Notes: generated from the sequence alone by a model not told the origin. DNA of 64,000 nt from Roseibacillus ishigakijimensis (GCF_016595415.1 NZ_JAENIO010000010.1:1-64000); one strand, 5' to 3'; positions 43,892 through 54,218 are shown, counted from the first letter of the stretch. Numbers and translations are program-made.

Positions 43892-46800
43892 ATGCGTGCG
43901 CTCCTGATTTCCCTCTTCCTCACCGGCCTTTCCCCCGCTCAAACGACGGGGCAATTTTTTCTAGAATCCAACCAGCTCGAAGCCTGGCAGTGGGACTTGG
44001 ATCCTGATGGAGACGGGCTCACGACCCGCTCGGAATACTACGCCGGCACCGATCCCTTCGATGCCAACTCGCGGCTCTATCCTATTTTTGAGCGTCAGAA
44101 TGACAACTTCCTCCTCTCTTGGAACACCACTCCTTATTCACGCTTTCAAGTGGTCGCCTCGCCTGACCTGCAACTCCCCTTCGAGCCTGTTCCGGACTCG
44201 GCAGTCCTTGCCACGGGGTCGGAGGAAAGCCAAACCCTTACCTCCGAAGAGCCCCGCTACTTCTTCGCGGTGGAACCTCTCCCTTCCCTCGATCAGGACA
44301 ACGACGGCCTCTCCGATCGGGAAGAGGTGATTCTCGGGACCGATATCACGGACGAAGATACCGACGGCGACACCGTGTCGGATGGGCGGGAGATCTTTTT
44401 CACCATGACCGATCCCCTCATCTTCGATCCCACCGGGGGGACGATCCAGGGCACGGTCTATCTCACCGCCGACCTCTCCGGGGATTTGACCGACGCCACG
44501 CCCATCGCCGGGACGACGGTCTTTCTGGACCGCAACTTCAACGGCCGACTCGATGAGGAGGAGCCTCGCCAGCTGACCGACGACGACGGTTCCTATTCCT
44601 TCACCCGACTCTCACCCGGCCTTTACGAGGTCCGCCAGGTCCTCCGCGCAGGAGACACCCAGACCCTCCCGGTGGAAGAATTCCCGGTCCTGCCCGACGG
44701 TCTCGCCGACGAGGTGGTGGACTACACCCATGCTCCCGGCTCTCTCCCTGAAGCTTACGGATTTTTCCCTCTCGACAACTATCCGGCCCTGGACGTGGCC
44801 ATCCTCGGACGCGAGCTCCAAACGGTGGATCCGGACCTCCTTCTCCTGCCAATCGGAGCCCGCCCGGTCAATCCGCCTATTGGCTCCTTTCCCCGGGCCC
44901 ACCACCTCTCCCTTCCCGAAAATGCCTCGGTGACCGTTCGCTTCGATGAAACCATCGTCGATCTCGAAGGCCCCGATTTTCTCGTCGCGGTGCCGCGCAA
45001 CGGCAATCAAGCTCGTGCCGGGGAACCAGCCTCCTACTTCCTCGGTCCCGATGAAAGCAACCTCATTGAATACGATCAGGAGGTTCTGCTCGGCGCCTCC
45101 CAAGGCTTCACCATTCCAGTGGACCTGGCCGACTTTCCCGAGTTGTCAGCGGTGCGAGTGATCCGGGTGGTTTCGCAGACTTCCGGTGAGGCCACCACAA
45201 ACAATTCCGACGGAGGATACGGGCTGGCGGGTTTTCAGGCCCTCAACTATCTTCCGCTCAACACCTCGGCCCACCGCGTGGAAATCACGGGCACAGAAAC
45301 CTTCGACCGGCACTTCGGCCGCTTCTTCCAAGACCTCCCCCCGGCGGTGCTGGTGCAGAGCGATTCCCAAGCTCAGGTTGGCCAGGCGCTCACTCTCACA
45401 TTCATCGCAAGCGACGATCTCGGCACTCCAGGCCTCTCCGCAATCGTAAATGGCAACCCGGTGGTTCTCGACGAGAATCATTCTGTAACCTTTACCCCCG
45501 GCTTTGCTGGCGAACTCCGTTTCTCGGCCACGGCGACGGACTCGGGGGGACAAATGACAACCGAAGACTGGACTTTCATCGTCCTCGATGAAAACGGAGA
45601 ACTCCCCTACGACCCGCAAGCTTTGGCCGAGCAGCAGGGAGCCGGGACTATCGACCTGCGCCTTTTCTCCCCCCAACCGGGAGAGGTGCCCACCGCAAAC
45701 CTGACCGTGGTGGGTTCGGTCATTCCCACCAATGGAACGGAAGTGAATTGGTCTCTCGAACTCGCTCCCATTGACGACATCGACCTCACTGACATCTCGA
45801 TCGCCGACCCCGATTATGTCTCGCTCGCTACGGGCAACACCGCCATTTACTCGGATGCCCTGGGCGATCTGAATATCGATGACCTGGACCCGGGGATCTA
45901 TTTTCTCCGTCTGAGCGCTACCCCGGCGGCAGGAGGACTGAGCAATTTCCTCGGCCAAGCCATCGGCATCGGGGTCGAGGAGGCCGCCCTGCGGCCCGTA
46001 GTGGAAATCATCACCCCGGAACACGATAGCACGGCGGCGATGGTTCAGGAGGTCATCGCCAGTCTGCAGTCGGAACGGGATCTCACCGAATGGACCGCCG
46101 AGGTCGCACCCTACGAAGAAGTTGACCCCGCGGCAGTCGGTGCCGACTCCGCAGCTTGGACCGAGATTGCCTCCGGCAGCGAGGCCTTTACGGAGTCGTC
46201 CATTGGCACCATTGACACCACGGGTTTGCGAAATGGCCGCTACCTGCTGCGTCTGACCGCCTTCAATGACCTCCGCCTGGGGCGGGTCGAAGCCGTGGAA
46301 TTCGAGGTCGCGGGCATCGCCAAGCCCGGTCGCAACCGCCAACTCTTTACCGATGCCTCGATCGAACTGGCAGGATTTCCCCTGCAAATCGAACGCGTTT
46401 ACGACTCACTCAACGCTGGGCAATCGGGCGACTTCGGTTACGGCTGGTCCCTCTCCGTGGGGGATCCCGATCTGTTTGAAACCGTGCCCAATACGGGAGC
46501 CACTCTCTTCGGGGCAAGCCCCTTCCGGGTCGGCACGCGGGTCTATCTGACCGCGCCAAACGGCCAGCGAATCGCCTTCACCTTCCAACCCGAATTTGCC
46601 GCCGGCGGTCCCTTCGGCGCGATTTACCGCGCTACTTTCGTTCCGGATCCCGGAAATCCCTATCAACTGGAAGTTCCCGAACGGGACCGGCCCTTCCTTT
46701 CTCTTACGGGCAGCGGGGACGTCACCTTGAACTTTGTTCCGTTCCCGTGGAATCCCGACACCTATCTGCTGACGGAGATGAATGGCACCGTCCACACCAT

Positions 46801-49777
46801 CCACCAGGAAAACGGCCTCTTGGCCTCCGAGAACACCAGTGGCACGGGCCTCCGCTATGGGCCGGAAGGAATCACCCACACCAGCGGACTGGCCCTCACT
46901 TTCGCCCGCGATGAGGCCGGACGCATCACGACCATTACCCAGCCTGACGGGGGTGTTTGGAGCTACTCGTATGATGCCAATGGCGATCTCGCCTCCGTGC
47001 TGCCTCCCGCGCAAGTGGTCGCCACCACCTTTGCTTACGATCCCACTTTCGCCCATTACCTGACCTCCGTGACCGACCCGGCCGGGCGCATGGGGAGACG
47101 CTTTTCCTACGATGAAGACGGCCGTCTCGCCGAGGTCTATGATGAGTTTGGCAACAAGGAGGAGCAATCGTGGGATCCCCTCGCCCGCAGCGGCACCCTC
47201 ACCAGTCCCCGCGGATTCGTGACAACCTTGCTTTACGACGATCGCGGCAACGTCATTGAAGAAACCGATCCCCTCGGCAAGGTCACCACCCGCGTTTACG
47301 AGGACGAACGCCACCCTGATTTGGAAACTGAAGTCCGGACCGAAAACACCCGCCGCCGCACCCGCTACAATGAGGCTGGCCTGGCGGAGTTCATTGACTT
47401 CGCCCCCGAGGGGTCCATCTTCAGCACCGACCTGAGACTGGAGTATGACTCCTTTGGCAATCTCACCCGAGAGCAATCCATCGGCGGACGCAACATCTTG
47501 AAGGACTATGATGAACTCGGACGCCTCATCCGCGAGCGGGGCTATGCCATTCCGAACCTCTCTGAACGAATCCTGACTTATTCGGACAGCGGCGCGCTCA
47601 AAACTGAAACCCGTAATGGGGAAGAGTATCACGTCACCTACTATGATGAGACCGGGCTCATGTCCCGCCTGCAGGGCCTTGAAGGATTCGACCGATCTTA
47701 CCACTACGATGAACTTGGACGCCCCCTTCTCATGATCAACAGCTTGGGCGAAGAGATCTCCTTTTCCTACGACGACAGCACCGCTAGCAGCACCGTCACC
47801 TACCCGAATGGAGCCACGATCGCAAACAGCTACGCCGAAATGGATGGAGAGGGCATCTACACCGAAACCGATGCGTTTGGCGAAACCCGCACCGAACTTC
47901 TGGACAGTGATTTCAACTTGTTGAGCGAGACCATGAAAAATGGCGTCACGGTGCCACGCGAGTTTGATGCCTCCCGCAACATGACCGGGATCACCGTCCC
48001 GGGAGGGCATGAAAACACCTTCACTTTCGATGCCCTCGAACGAGAAACCTCCTTCACCGACGCCAACGGCCAAACGGCAACCACCAGCTACGATGCCGAG
48101 GGCCGGGTAAGCGAACGAGTCAATCGCAATGGCAAGCGCATCACCTATACCTACAACGAATACAGCCAGATCGCCAGCGAAGCTTGGCACGAGGGGGAGG
48201 AGATCATTCGTCAGTTCGACTATAGCTATTTCGGCTCGACCTCTCGGCTCAGTTCGGTGAGCGACGGCGACAACGTCTGGTCCTTCAGCTCGAGCAACAT
48301 TGGCGGGATACCCGACTCCTTTACTTTCGCCTATCAGGGACAAGACGATTTCACTTTGGGATACATTTTTCTCCAGGGCCGCACCGATGTGCCTTCGCGC
48401 CTTACCCTCAGCCCCGGCATCTCGGTCAGGTCAAGCTTCGTCGGCCCCCGGCCCTACGGCTTCAACTATGAAATCCCCCCCACGCCCGATGGCGCCGGGG
48501 GAACCACGGACTTCGATGTCAGCGTGAGAATGCGCTACGACGCCGAGGGCAACCAGACCGCCATCGAGAGATACAACGTCTACAGCACCTCGGATTTCTA
48601 CTTGGAACCGGTTTCACGATCGCTCTTTACCCGGCTCCCGGGCGGAGCCCTCGGCAGCATTTCTCACCAGAATTCCCTGGGCGAACTGGCCTTTCCCGAA
48701 AGCGAAGTCACTTTCACCCGCGACTTGGCCGATCAGATCCTCACCCGCGCCCAAGCCGGAAACACCTCCACCTTTGCCTACGATGTGATGGGGCAGCTCA
48801 CCTCCGCGACTCATACCGCTTTCGACGATGAAAGCTTCACCTACGACCTCGCCGGGAACGACATCAGCGGCGACTTGAGCACCTACGGGGCAGACAACCG
48901 GCTCCTCACCCGCGGCGATCTCTCCTTCGACTACGACAACGAAGGAAACATCATCTCACAGCGGAATACAGTCACTGGTGCCGAGACTCTCTACAGCTAC
49001 GATCACCGCAACCAGCTCACCACCGTCGCGACCCGGCCGGACCAACTCACCGATGCCACCGTCATCGCAGAGTTCGCTTACGATTACCTCGGGCGCCAAA
49101 TGTCGCGGACGATTGCTGGCACGACCACCTATCTCCTCTGGGACCGGGAACACGTCTTTGCCGAGTTTTCGGAGGGGGCGACAGAGATTAATAAAATGTA
49201 TCTCTACAATCTCGCCGAACCACTCGAGCGCTATGGCGAATGGACCCCTCAAAACGGCACCCGCTTCTACCTCACCGACCAGATTGGCAGCGTCAACGGC
49301 ATCCTGGCGCGCGACGGGAATCCCCTCCACTGGGTCGACTATGATTCCTTCGGCAATCCGCGCGGAACGGTCCCGGCTGATTTTGCCTCGATCCGCTTTG
49401 CGGGCCGACACTTTTACGAAGACCTCGGCCTCTACGACAACCAGCGGCGTCACTACAACCCGGCCTTGCGCCGCTTCCAGCAACAGGATCCGATTCGCTA
49501 CCAGGGCGGCGACTACAACCTGTATCGCTACGTCAACAACAACCCTCTCAGCTTCACGGACCCTGCGGGAACCGCCGCCCTCACCGAGTATGGGCTACTC
49601 GTCAGACGGGTGGGCAAATGTGTTAAAAACTTGAGAAAATTCTCGAAATGCGTCGATCAAATCTTTGGCGAATCCGCCCGCATCATCGCCGAAGCGGTGT
49701 CAAACGGTGGCGGCGGCGGCAAAGTCGATGTCTCATGCCTATCGAAAATTCTGATCGGCGCCAATTGCGCAAGGTAA
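43892..49777 (+). CDS. Giant RHS/YD-repeat exported protein with short variable C-terminal tail
   Basis: The start at 43892 (MRALLISLFLTGLSPA) gives a signal peptide; two earlier in-frame ATG (43781, 43829) lack one. In 1961 residues I see Asp-rich DPDGDGLTT and EDTDGDTVSDG motifs, an SdrD-B-like domain (about 190-260, GTTVFLDRNFNGRLDEEEPR), Ig-like blocks, then YD repeats from about 850 to 1860. The RHS core ends RRFQQQDPIRYQGGDYNLYRYVNNNPLSFTDPAG. The tail after it (about 65 residues, VGKCVKNLRKFSKCVDQ ...) is unlike known toxins and no immunity gene follows. Confidence 0.88.
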   Translation: MRALLISLFLTGLSPAQTTGQFFLESNQLEAWQWDLDPDGDGLTTRSEYYAGTDPFDANSRLYPIFERQNDNFLLSWNTTPYSRFQVVASPDLQLPFEPVPDSAVLATGSEESQTLTSEEPRYFFAVEPLPSLDQDNDGLSDREEVILGTDITDEDTDGDTVSDGREIFFTMTDPLIFDPTGGTIQGTVYLTADLSGDLTDATPIAGTTVFLDRNFNGRLDEEEPRQLTDDDGSYSFTRLSPGLYEVRQVLRAGDTQTLPVEEFPVLPDGLADEVVDYTHAPGSLPEAYGFFPLDNYPALDVAILGRELQTVDPDLLLLPIGARPVNPPIGSFPRAHHLSLPENASVTVRFDETIVDLEGPDFLVAVPRNGNQARAGEPASYFLGPDESNLIEYDQEVLLGASQGFTIPVDLADFPELSAVRVIRVVSQTSGEATTNNSDGGYGLAGFQALNYLPLNTSAHRVEITGTETFDRHFGRFFQDLPPAVLVQSDSQAQVGQALTLTFIASDDLGTPGLSAIVNGNPVVLDENHSVTFTPGFAGELRFSATATDSGGQMTTEDWTFIVLDENGELPYDPQALAEQQGAGTIDLRLFSPQPGEVPTANLTVVGSVIPTNGTEVNWSLELAPIDDIDLTDISIADPDYVSLATGNTAIYSDALGDLNIDDLDPGIYFLRLSATPAAGGLSNFLGQAIGIGVEEAALRPVVEIITPEHDSTAAMVQEVIASLQSERDLTEWTAEVAPYEEVDPAAVGADSAAWTEIASGSEAFTESSIGTIDTTGLRNGRYLLRLTAFNDLRLGRVEAVEFEVAGIAKPGRNRQLFTDASIELAGFPLQIERVYDSLNAGQSGDFGYGWSLSVGDPDLFETVPNTGATLFGASPFRVGTRVYLTAPNGQRIAFTFQPEFAAGGPFGAIYRATFVPDPGNPYQLEVPERDRPFLSLTGSGDVTLNFVPFPWNPDTYLLTEMNGTVHTIHQENGLLASENTSGTGLRYGPEGITHTSGLALTFARDEAGRITTITQPDGGVWSYSYDANGDLASVLPPAQVVATTFAYDPTFAHYLTSVTDPAGRMGRRFSYDEDGRLAEVYDEFGNKEEQSWDPLARSGTLTSPRGFVTTLLYDDRGNVIEETDPLGKVTTRVYEDERHPDLETEVRTENTRRRTRYNEAGLAEFIDFAPEGSIFSTDLRLEYDSFGNLTREQSIGGRNILKDYDELGRLIRERGYAIPNLSERILTYSDSGALKTETRNGEEYHVTYYDETGLMSRLQGLEGFDRSYHYDELGRPLLMINSLGEEISFSYDDSTASSTVTYPNGATIANSYAEMDGEGIYTETDAFGETRTELLDSDFNLLSETMKNGVTVPREFDASRNMTGITVPGGHENTFTFDALERETSFTDANGQTATTSYDAEGRVSERVNRNGKRITYTYNEYSQIASEAWHEGEEIIRQFDYSYFGSTSRLSSVSDGDNVWSFSSSNIGGIPDSFTFAYQGQDDFTLGYIFLQGRTDVPSRLTLSPGISVRSSFVGPRPYGFNYEIPPTPDGAGGTTDFDVSVRMRYDAEGNQTAIERYNVYSTSDFYLEPVSRSLFTRLPGGALGSISHQNSLGELAFPESEVTFTRDLADQILTRAQAGNTSTFAYDVMGQLTSATHTAFDDESFTYDLAGNDISGDLSTYGADNRLLTRGDLSFDYDNEGNIISQRNTVTGAETLYSYDHRNQLTTVATRPDQLTDATVIAEFAYDYLGRQMSRTIAGTTTYLLWDREHVFAEFSEGATEINKMYLYNLAEPLERYGEWTPQNGTRFYLTDQIGSVNGILARDGNPLHWVDYDSFGNPRGTVPADFASIRFAGRHFYEDLGLYDNQRRHYNPALRRFQQQDPIRYQGGDYNLYRYVNNNPLSFTDPAGTAALTEYGLLVRRVGKCVKNLRKFSKCVDQIFGESARIIAEAVSNGGGGGKVDVSCLSKILIGANCAR

Positions 49778-49792
49778 CTCCCCTTCCAGACT

Positions 49793-50785
49793 TCAGCCTC
49801 CCAGATAGCTCATCTCGGCCTTCTTCTTGCTCCCTTGACCGCGCTCTTCGGAGTAGCGGTCAGTGCGCTGTTGCCACACTCCGGCCAGAGCCGCTTGCAG
49901 CTCTTTCGCACTGGCCCCACTCCGCAGAAGACTCTTGATCTCCGTTCCTTCGCTCGCAAAAAGACAGGTGAAGAGCCGCCCTTCGGCAGAAAGTCGCAGC
50001 CGGGTGCAGTCGCGGCAAAAGGGCTTGCTCACCGAGGAAATGACCCCGAACTCACCCTTGCCATCGGCAAACTGCCAGCGCCCCGCGACTTCGCCGCGGT
50101 AACGCGAATCCGCAGGCTCGACGGGCATCTCGGCCGCCACCAGGTCCACGATCTCGCGCGCAGTGAGCACCTCCCCCATGCGCCAGCCATTGCTCTCCCC
50201 CACATCCATGTATTCGATGAAGCGCACCGTGACCCCGCTTTCGCGCCCCCAGCGGACGAGAGGCAGCACTTCCTGCTCGTTCACCCCGCGCTGGATAACG
50301 GCATTGACCTTGACCGGCAGACCGGCGGCGAGGGCTGCCTCCACCCCGGCCAGCACGCGGCTGACCTTGGCCCCCACACCATTCATGCGGGCAAAAACTT
50401 CTTCGTCGAGGGCATCGAGACTGACCGTCACGCGATCAAGCCCGGCCGCCTGCAGAGCCCCGGCATGGCGGGCCAAAAGGGTGGCATTGGTCGTCAGAGC
50501 CAGGTCCTCCACGCCCTCGATGGCCTTCAGTTGCGCCACCAATCGGGTGACATCGCGGCGCAGCAGGGGCTCGCCGCCGGTGAGCCGAATCTTGCGCACG
50601 CCCAGCGCCACCGAAGCTCGGGTCACGCGCACGATTTCCTCGAAGGTGAGGACCTCGGCCCGGTCCAAAAATTGGTAGTCCGGTCCGAAAACCTCCACCG
50701 GCATGCAGTAACGACAGCGAAAATTGCACCGATCAGTCACCGAGATGCGCAGATCGCGGAGGGGGCGGCCAAGGGTGTCGTTCAC
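49793..50785 (-). CDS. moaA: GTP 3',8-cyclase
   Basis: A 330-residue radical-SAM enzyme that starts molybdenum-cofactor synthesis from GTP. C20-NFR-C24-RY-C27 binds the SAM cluster and C257-x2-C260 plus C274 the second 4Fe-4S cluster that holds GTP. The protein ends in the Gly-Gly tail (SYLGG) required in MoaA. Length is normal. It lies convergent with the RHS gene and divergent from the YwaF-like gene. No other moa gene is in the window. Confidence 0.97.
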   Translation of the reverse strand: MNDTLGRPLRDLRISVTDRCNFRCRYCMPVEVFGPDYQFLDRAEVLTFEEIVRVTRASVALGVRKIRLTGGEPLLRRDVTRLVAQLKAIEGVEDLALTTNATLLARHAGALQAAGLDRVTVSLDALDEEVFARMNGVGAKVSRVLAGVEAALAAGLPVKVNAVIQRGVNEQEVLPLVRWGRESGVTVRFIEYMDVGESNGWRMGEVLTAREIVDLVAAEMPVEPADSRYRGEVAGRWQFADGKGEFGVISSVSKPFCRDCTRLRLSAEGRLFTCLFASEGTEIKSLLRSGASAKELQAALAGVWQQRTDRYSEERGQGSKKKAEMSYLGG

Positions 50786-50874
50786 GCCGGGAAAGTCGCC
50801 CCGAGCGCCCTCCCCGACAAGCGGAAATGCTTTTTTACCTGACGAAGGGGCCTGGCCCAGTCAATCTGCCCGGA

Positions 50875-51597
50875 ATGCCGCTCTTGCCCGCCGCCGCCTT
50901 CGTCCACGGTTCCCCCAGTCACTGGGCGGCCCTCGCCTGCGGTTTCATCTTCTTGCTCGCCGCCATTCTGACCCACCGTCGCGATCCCGGGCATCCGGCG
51001 GCGAAGTCTCTTCTCTGGATTCTCATTCTGGCCAACCTGACCTCCGTCTTTCACACCATGATTTCCCACCGGGTGGCTTTTGAGAATCCCAAGCTCGACA
51101 ACCTCCTCCCCCTGCACCTCTGCGACTGCGCTTCTCTGGTCGCCGCCGCCGCCCTCCTCACCCGCCGCCCGCTCCTTTGCGAGCTAACCTACTACCTCGG
51201 CCTCGGGGGCACGTTACAGGGGCTCATCACCCCCAGTTTGACGCGAGACTTTCCCAACCCGGTCTATTTTTCCTTTTTCCAACTCCATCTCGCCGTCGTC
51301 CTGGCCGCTCTCTTTCTCCCCCTCGGCCTCGGTTGGCGACCACGGCGACCTTTGTGGAAAACCACCTTGCGCGTCTTCCTCTGCATCGACCTCTACCTCC
51401 TCACGGTTCTCATCATCAATGTCCTCCTCGATACGAATTACGCCTTCCTCATGCGCAAGCCCGAGCAGGCTTCCCTCTTCGACCATCTCGGTCCCCATCC
51501 CTGGTGCCACCTCAGTGTGCAGGGCCTCATCCTGCTCATGCTGGCGGTCCTTTCCCTGCCATTCCTGAAAAACAAGCCGCTCACTCCTCGCCCTTGA
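50875..51597 (+). CDS. YwaF/TIGR02206 family integral membrane protein
   Basis: A 240-residue (from ATG 50875; an in-frame ATG at 50827 is possible) polytopic protein of about six segments. NLLPLHLCDCASLVAAAALL, CELTYYLGLGGTLQGLITP and NVLLDTNYAFLMRKPEQASL match the YwaF/TIGR02206 family, which has no known function. It lies in the inner membrane. Its last 17 bp overlap the 3' end of the convergent LprI-like gene. Confidence 0.8.
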   Translation: MPLLPAAAFVHGSPSHWAALACGFIFLLAAILTHRRDPGHPAAKSLLWILILANLTSVFHTMISHRVAFENPKLDNLLPLHLCDCASLVAAAALLTRRPLLCELTYYLGLGGTLQGLITPSLTRDFPNPVYFSFFQLHLAVVLAALFLPLGLGWRPRRPLWKTTLRVFLCIDLYLLTVLIINVLLDTNYAFLMRKPEQASLFDHLGPHPWCHLSVQGLILLMLAVLSLPFLKNKPLTPRP

Positions 51598-52258
51598 GCA
51601 CCTCCGCTTTTTCCTCTGTGCTCAAAGCCCTCATCCAAAGGTAACGGCCGTCGAAATAGGCCCGGGCACCGTGGTGATACCAGGTATTCTCCCCCAGCAG
51701 ACGGATGCGCGGGGTGCCATCGTCCTGCCAAAGCAGGGTCAACCAAGTGGGCCGTTCGCCTTCCCCATTGTCGACTTCGAACCACGCCGTCGAGCCATTG
51801 ACTTTTAACGCGCCGCTGAGGTAGCCGACATGAAAAGTGGGGCCGCGCACCACACTGAGCCGCATCTGATACCCCGCCTCCGTCTTCACAATGCCCAACT
51901 CGCCACCGTATCCATCGCTGTAAAGTCCCTCGAACTCGGGAGCCTCACCCGCTTGCAACCAAGCCCGCAACCACTTGATGCGCTCCTTGGTCAGACTGCC
52001 CGCCAAGTCATACTCCGCTTCCCGGTTTTTCCCATCCGCAGCCGCCTGCCATTCGCTCAACCCAATGCGGTAGTCCACCCACTGACGCTGGTCGGCCTGC
52101 ACCACCGAAAAAAGTGATTCGCTGAGGCCCTCTTTCACCTCTTGGTAGACCCGATTGAGCTCGGCATCCGCCTTCTCAAACTCCGCCAGGGCCTTCCCAG
52201 CATCAGCCCACAGGAAGGGAGAAAAGACCATCAGAACGAGCGCAAAGAGAATTTTCAT
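51581..52258 (-). CDS. LprI/DUF1311-like periplasmic protein
   Basis: The start at 52258 (MKILFALVLMVFSPFLWA) gives a signal peptide; 225 residues. The N-terminal part after the signal (FEKADAELNRVYQEVKEGLS ... QRQWVDYR) matches the lysozyme-inhibitor LprI/DUF1311 block. The rest is a beta-rich C-terminal domain (GGELGIVKTEAGYQMRLSV ... WLTLLWQDDGTPRIRLLG) I do not recognise. It may inhibit lysozyme or act on another glycan enzyme; inference only. Confidence 0.7.
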   Translation of the reverse strand: MKILFALVLMVFSPFLWADAGKALAEFEKADAELNRVYQEVKEGLSESLFSVVQADQRQWVDYRIGLSEWQAAADGKNREAEYDLAGSLTKERIKWLRAWLQAGEAPEFEGLYSDGYGGELGIVKTEAGYQMRLSVVRGPTFHVGYLSGALKVNGSTAWFEVDNGEGERPTWLTLLWQDDGTPRIRLLGENTWYHHGARAYFDGRYLWMRALSTEEKAEVLKGEE

Positions 52259-52411
52259 GGCCTCCCAATAGCAGTTCGCAGCCGCCAAGTCCCGCTCCAA
52301 ACGATCAGCGCCCGGGACGGAACCACCCTGCAGCCCTCCCCTCAGTCCGGCTCTATGCTCGACAAGCGCGGGTCCATCCTTTACCTCCCTGCCCCTTTCC
52401 CTCGCACCACT

Positions 52412-53704
52412 ATGGCATCCGGCTTTCAAACTCTCACAGGCTTCCGCGACTTCGATCCCAACGATTGCCAACTGCGCAACTACCTCTTCGACCGCTGGCG
52501 GCAGGTGGCCACCCGCTATGGCTTCGTGGAATACGAAACCCCGCTCCTCGAACCCACCGAGCTTTACCTGAAAAAATCAGGGGGTGAACTTTCCTCGCAA
52601 CTCTTTCGCTTTGAGGACCAGGGCGGTCGCGACGTCACCCTCCGGCCCGAAGTCACCGCCTCTCTCGCCCGCCTCGCCGCCGCCAAGCAACGCGACTACC
52701 CCAAGCCGCTCAAATGGTTCGAGATCGGCCAGTGCTTCCGCTACGAAAAGCCGCAAAAGGGCCGCACCCGCGAGTTCTACCAATTCAACACCGACATTCT
52801 GGGTGACGATTCCCCCGCTGCCGATGCCGAACTCATCGCCCTCGCCATCGACACCATGCGCGACCTGGGTTTCGGCCAAGACGACTTCAAAGTGCGCCTC
52901 TCTGACCGCAATGCCTGGTCGAAATTCGCCACCGAGCAGAATCTCAATGACGAGCAGCTGGCCGAACTGCTGCAAGTGGTCGACAAACTGGAGCGCGAAA
53001 AGCCCGAAGTGACCGCCGCCAAGCTGGCCCCCCTCGGCCTGCAGGCGGAGCAGCTGAGCGCCTTCATCGCCGATCCCGCCAACGAGTCCGAAGCCCTGCG
53101 CGAAATCCAGGCCAACCTCACCGCCCGCGGGCTGGGCGACTTCATCGAGGTCGACCTCTCCATCGTGCGCGGACTGGCCTACTACACCGGAGTCGTGTTC
53201 GAGATTTTCGACACCAAGAAGTCCCTGCGCGCCGTGGCCGGAGGAGGCCGCTACGACACTCTGGTCGAGACCCTGACCGATGGCAAAGTGAAGCTCCCCG
53301 CGATGGGCTTCGCGATGGGCGATGTCGTCATTGGCCTCTTCGTCAGCGAGAACGCCAATGCCCAGCGGCAGTTCGAAGCCTGGCGCCAACGCAATGCCAG
53401 CTGCGATCTCTACGTGGTCATCGACGACGAAAAAAAGCGCCCCGAAGCCCTCGCCCTCATCCAGGAATTGCGCGAGAACGGCTTCCGCATCGACTACCCG
53501 CTCAGCAAGACCAAGTTCGACAAACAGCTCAAGGCCGCCACCGCCACCCTCGCGCCCTTCGCCCTCGTCATTGGTCGTGATTACCCGCAGCTCGTCCTCA
53601 AGAATCTCAGTGCCCGATCCCAAGAGGAGATCGCCCCCAACACCAACCTCATCGCCTATCTCAAAAACCGCCTCAACGACCCCGAAGGTCCCTTGTTGGC
53701 TTAG
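52412..53704 (+). CDS. hisS: Histidyl-tRNA synthetase
   Basis: The start at 52412 (MASGFQTLTGFRDFDP) gives 430 residues, normal for the class II enzyme that charges tRNA-His. ETPLLEPTELYLKKSGGE is motif 1 region, WFEIGQCFRYEKPQKGRTREFYQFN is motif 2, and VEVDLSIVRGLAYYTGVVFE with GGGRYDTL is the histidine-specific block and motif 3 side. The C-terminal anticodon domain starts about 345. It is followed after 62 nt by the GxxExxY gene and later aspS, an aaRS pair that is usually adjacent. Confidence 0.96.
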   Translation: MASGFQTLTGFRDFDPNDCQLRNYLFDRWRQVATRYGFVEYETPLLEPTELYLKKSGGELSSQLFRFEDQGGRDVTLRPEVTASLARLAAAKQRDYPKPLKWFEIGQCFRYEKPQKGRTREFYQFNTDILGDDSPAADAELIALAIDTMRDLGFGQDDFKVRLSDRNAWSKFATEQNLNDEQLAELLQVVDKLEREKPEVTAAKLAPLGLQAEQLSAFIADPANESEALREIQANLTARGLGDFIEVDLSIVRGLAYYTGVVFEIFDTKKSLRAVAGGGRYDTLVETLTDGKVKLPAMGFAMGDVVIGLFVSENANAQRQFEAWRQRNASCDLYVVIDDEKKRPEALALIQELRENGFRIDYPLSKTKFDKQLKAATATLAPFALVIGRDYPQLVLKNLSARSQEEIAPNTNLIAYLKNRLNDPEGPLLA

Positions 53705-53710
53705 TTTTTC

Positions 53711-53745
53711 GTCGCAGAGACACCAAGACGCGGAGAATCGCAGAG
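53711..53745. repeat. Left 35-nt inverted end of the GxxExxY element
   Basis: The arm begins GTCGCAGAGACACCAAGACG and ends GCGGAGAATCGCAGAG. Its inverted partner is at 54219-54253; 31 of 35 positions match. It lies 6 nt after the hisS stop codon. Confidence 0.8.
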
Positions 53746-53766
53746 TCTAATTTGACTATTCTATCA

Positions 53767-54147
53767 ATGGATTTGAACAAGTTGTCAGAACTCGTGATTG
53801 GCGCAGCGATCGAGGTGCACCGGATCCTCGGACCGGGTTTATTGGAGCAGAGTTACGAAAAAGCTCTTATCTACGAACTTGAACTCCGCAATCTCACTTG
53901 TGACTCCCAAATCACCCTCCCCATTGCCTACAAAGAACTCTCAATTCCAGATGCCTATCGCATCGACCTCCTTGTAGAGAGACGCTTGCTCATCGAAATC
54001 AAAGCCGTCGAGAATATTTTACCCGTCCACAAAGCCCAACTCCTGACCTACCTGCGCCACACGCAAAAAGAGCTCGGTCTTCTCATCAATTTCAATAGTT
54101 CACTCCTCAAAAACGGTCTCACCCGCATTGTTAACTCTCCAAAATAA
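53767..54147 (+). CDS. GxxExxY protein (PD-(D/E)xK-like nuclease fold)
   Basis: The ATG at 53767 (MDLNKLSELVIGAAIEV) gives 126 residues, the family length. G24-x2-E27-x2-Y30 (in GPGLLEQSYEKAL) is the name motif. Y64-R-I-D67-L-L-V-E71 and E77-I-K79 give a D...E-x-K pattern like PD-(D/E)xK nucleases, followed by QLLTYLRH. Activity is not proven for the family. The gene lies between the aminoacyl-tRNA synthetase genes hisS and aspS, is more AT-rich than both, and is bounded by inverted repeats, which suggests insertion of a mobile or domesticated element. Confidence 0.9.
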   Translation: MDLNKLSELVIGAAIEVHRILGPGLLEQSYEKALIYELELRNLTCDSQITLPIAYKELSIPDAYRIDLLVERRLLIEIKAVENILPVHKAQLLTYLRHTQKELGLLINFNSSLLKNGLTRIVNSPK

Positions 54148-54218
54148 ACTCTTTCCAAAACCCTGAGAAACTCTGAGCCTCCGCCTCACCACCAAAAACC
54201 CTAGACTCATCCAAGAAC

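Noticed and set aside
46406-48343. 645-codon open frame opposite the RHS gene
   Set aside because: Antisense to YD repeats; no start signal or motif.
49648-49938. Possible immunity gene overlapping the RHS tail
   Set aside because: Arg-rich out-of-frame shadow crossing into moaA; no start signal and not downstream of the toxin end.
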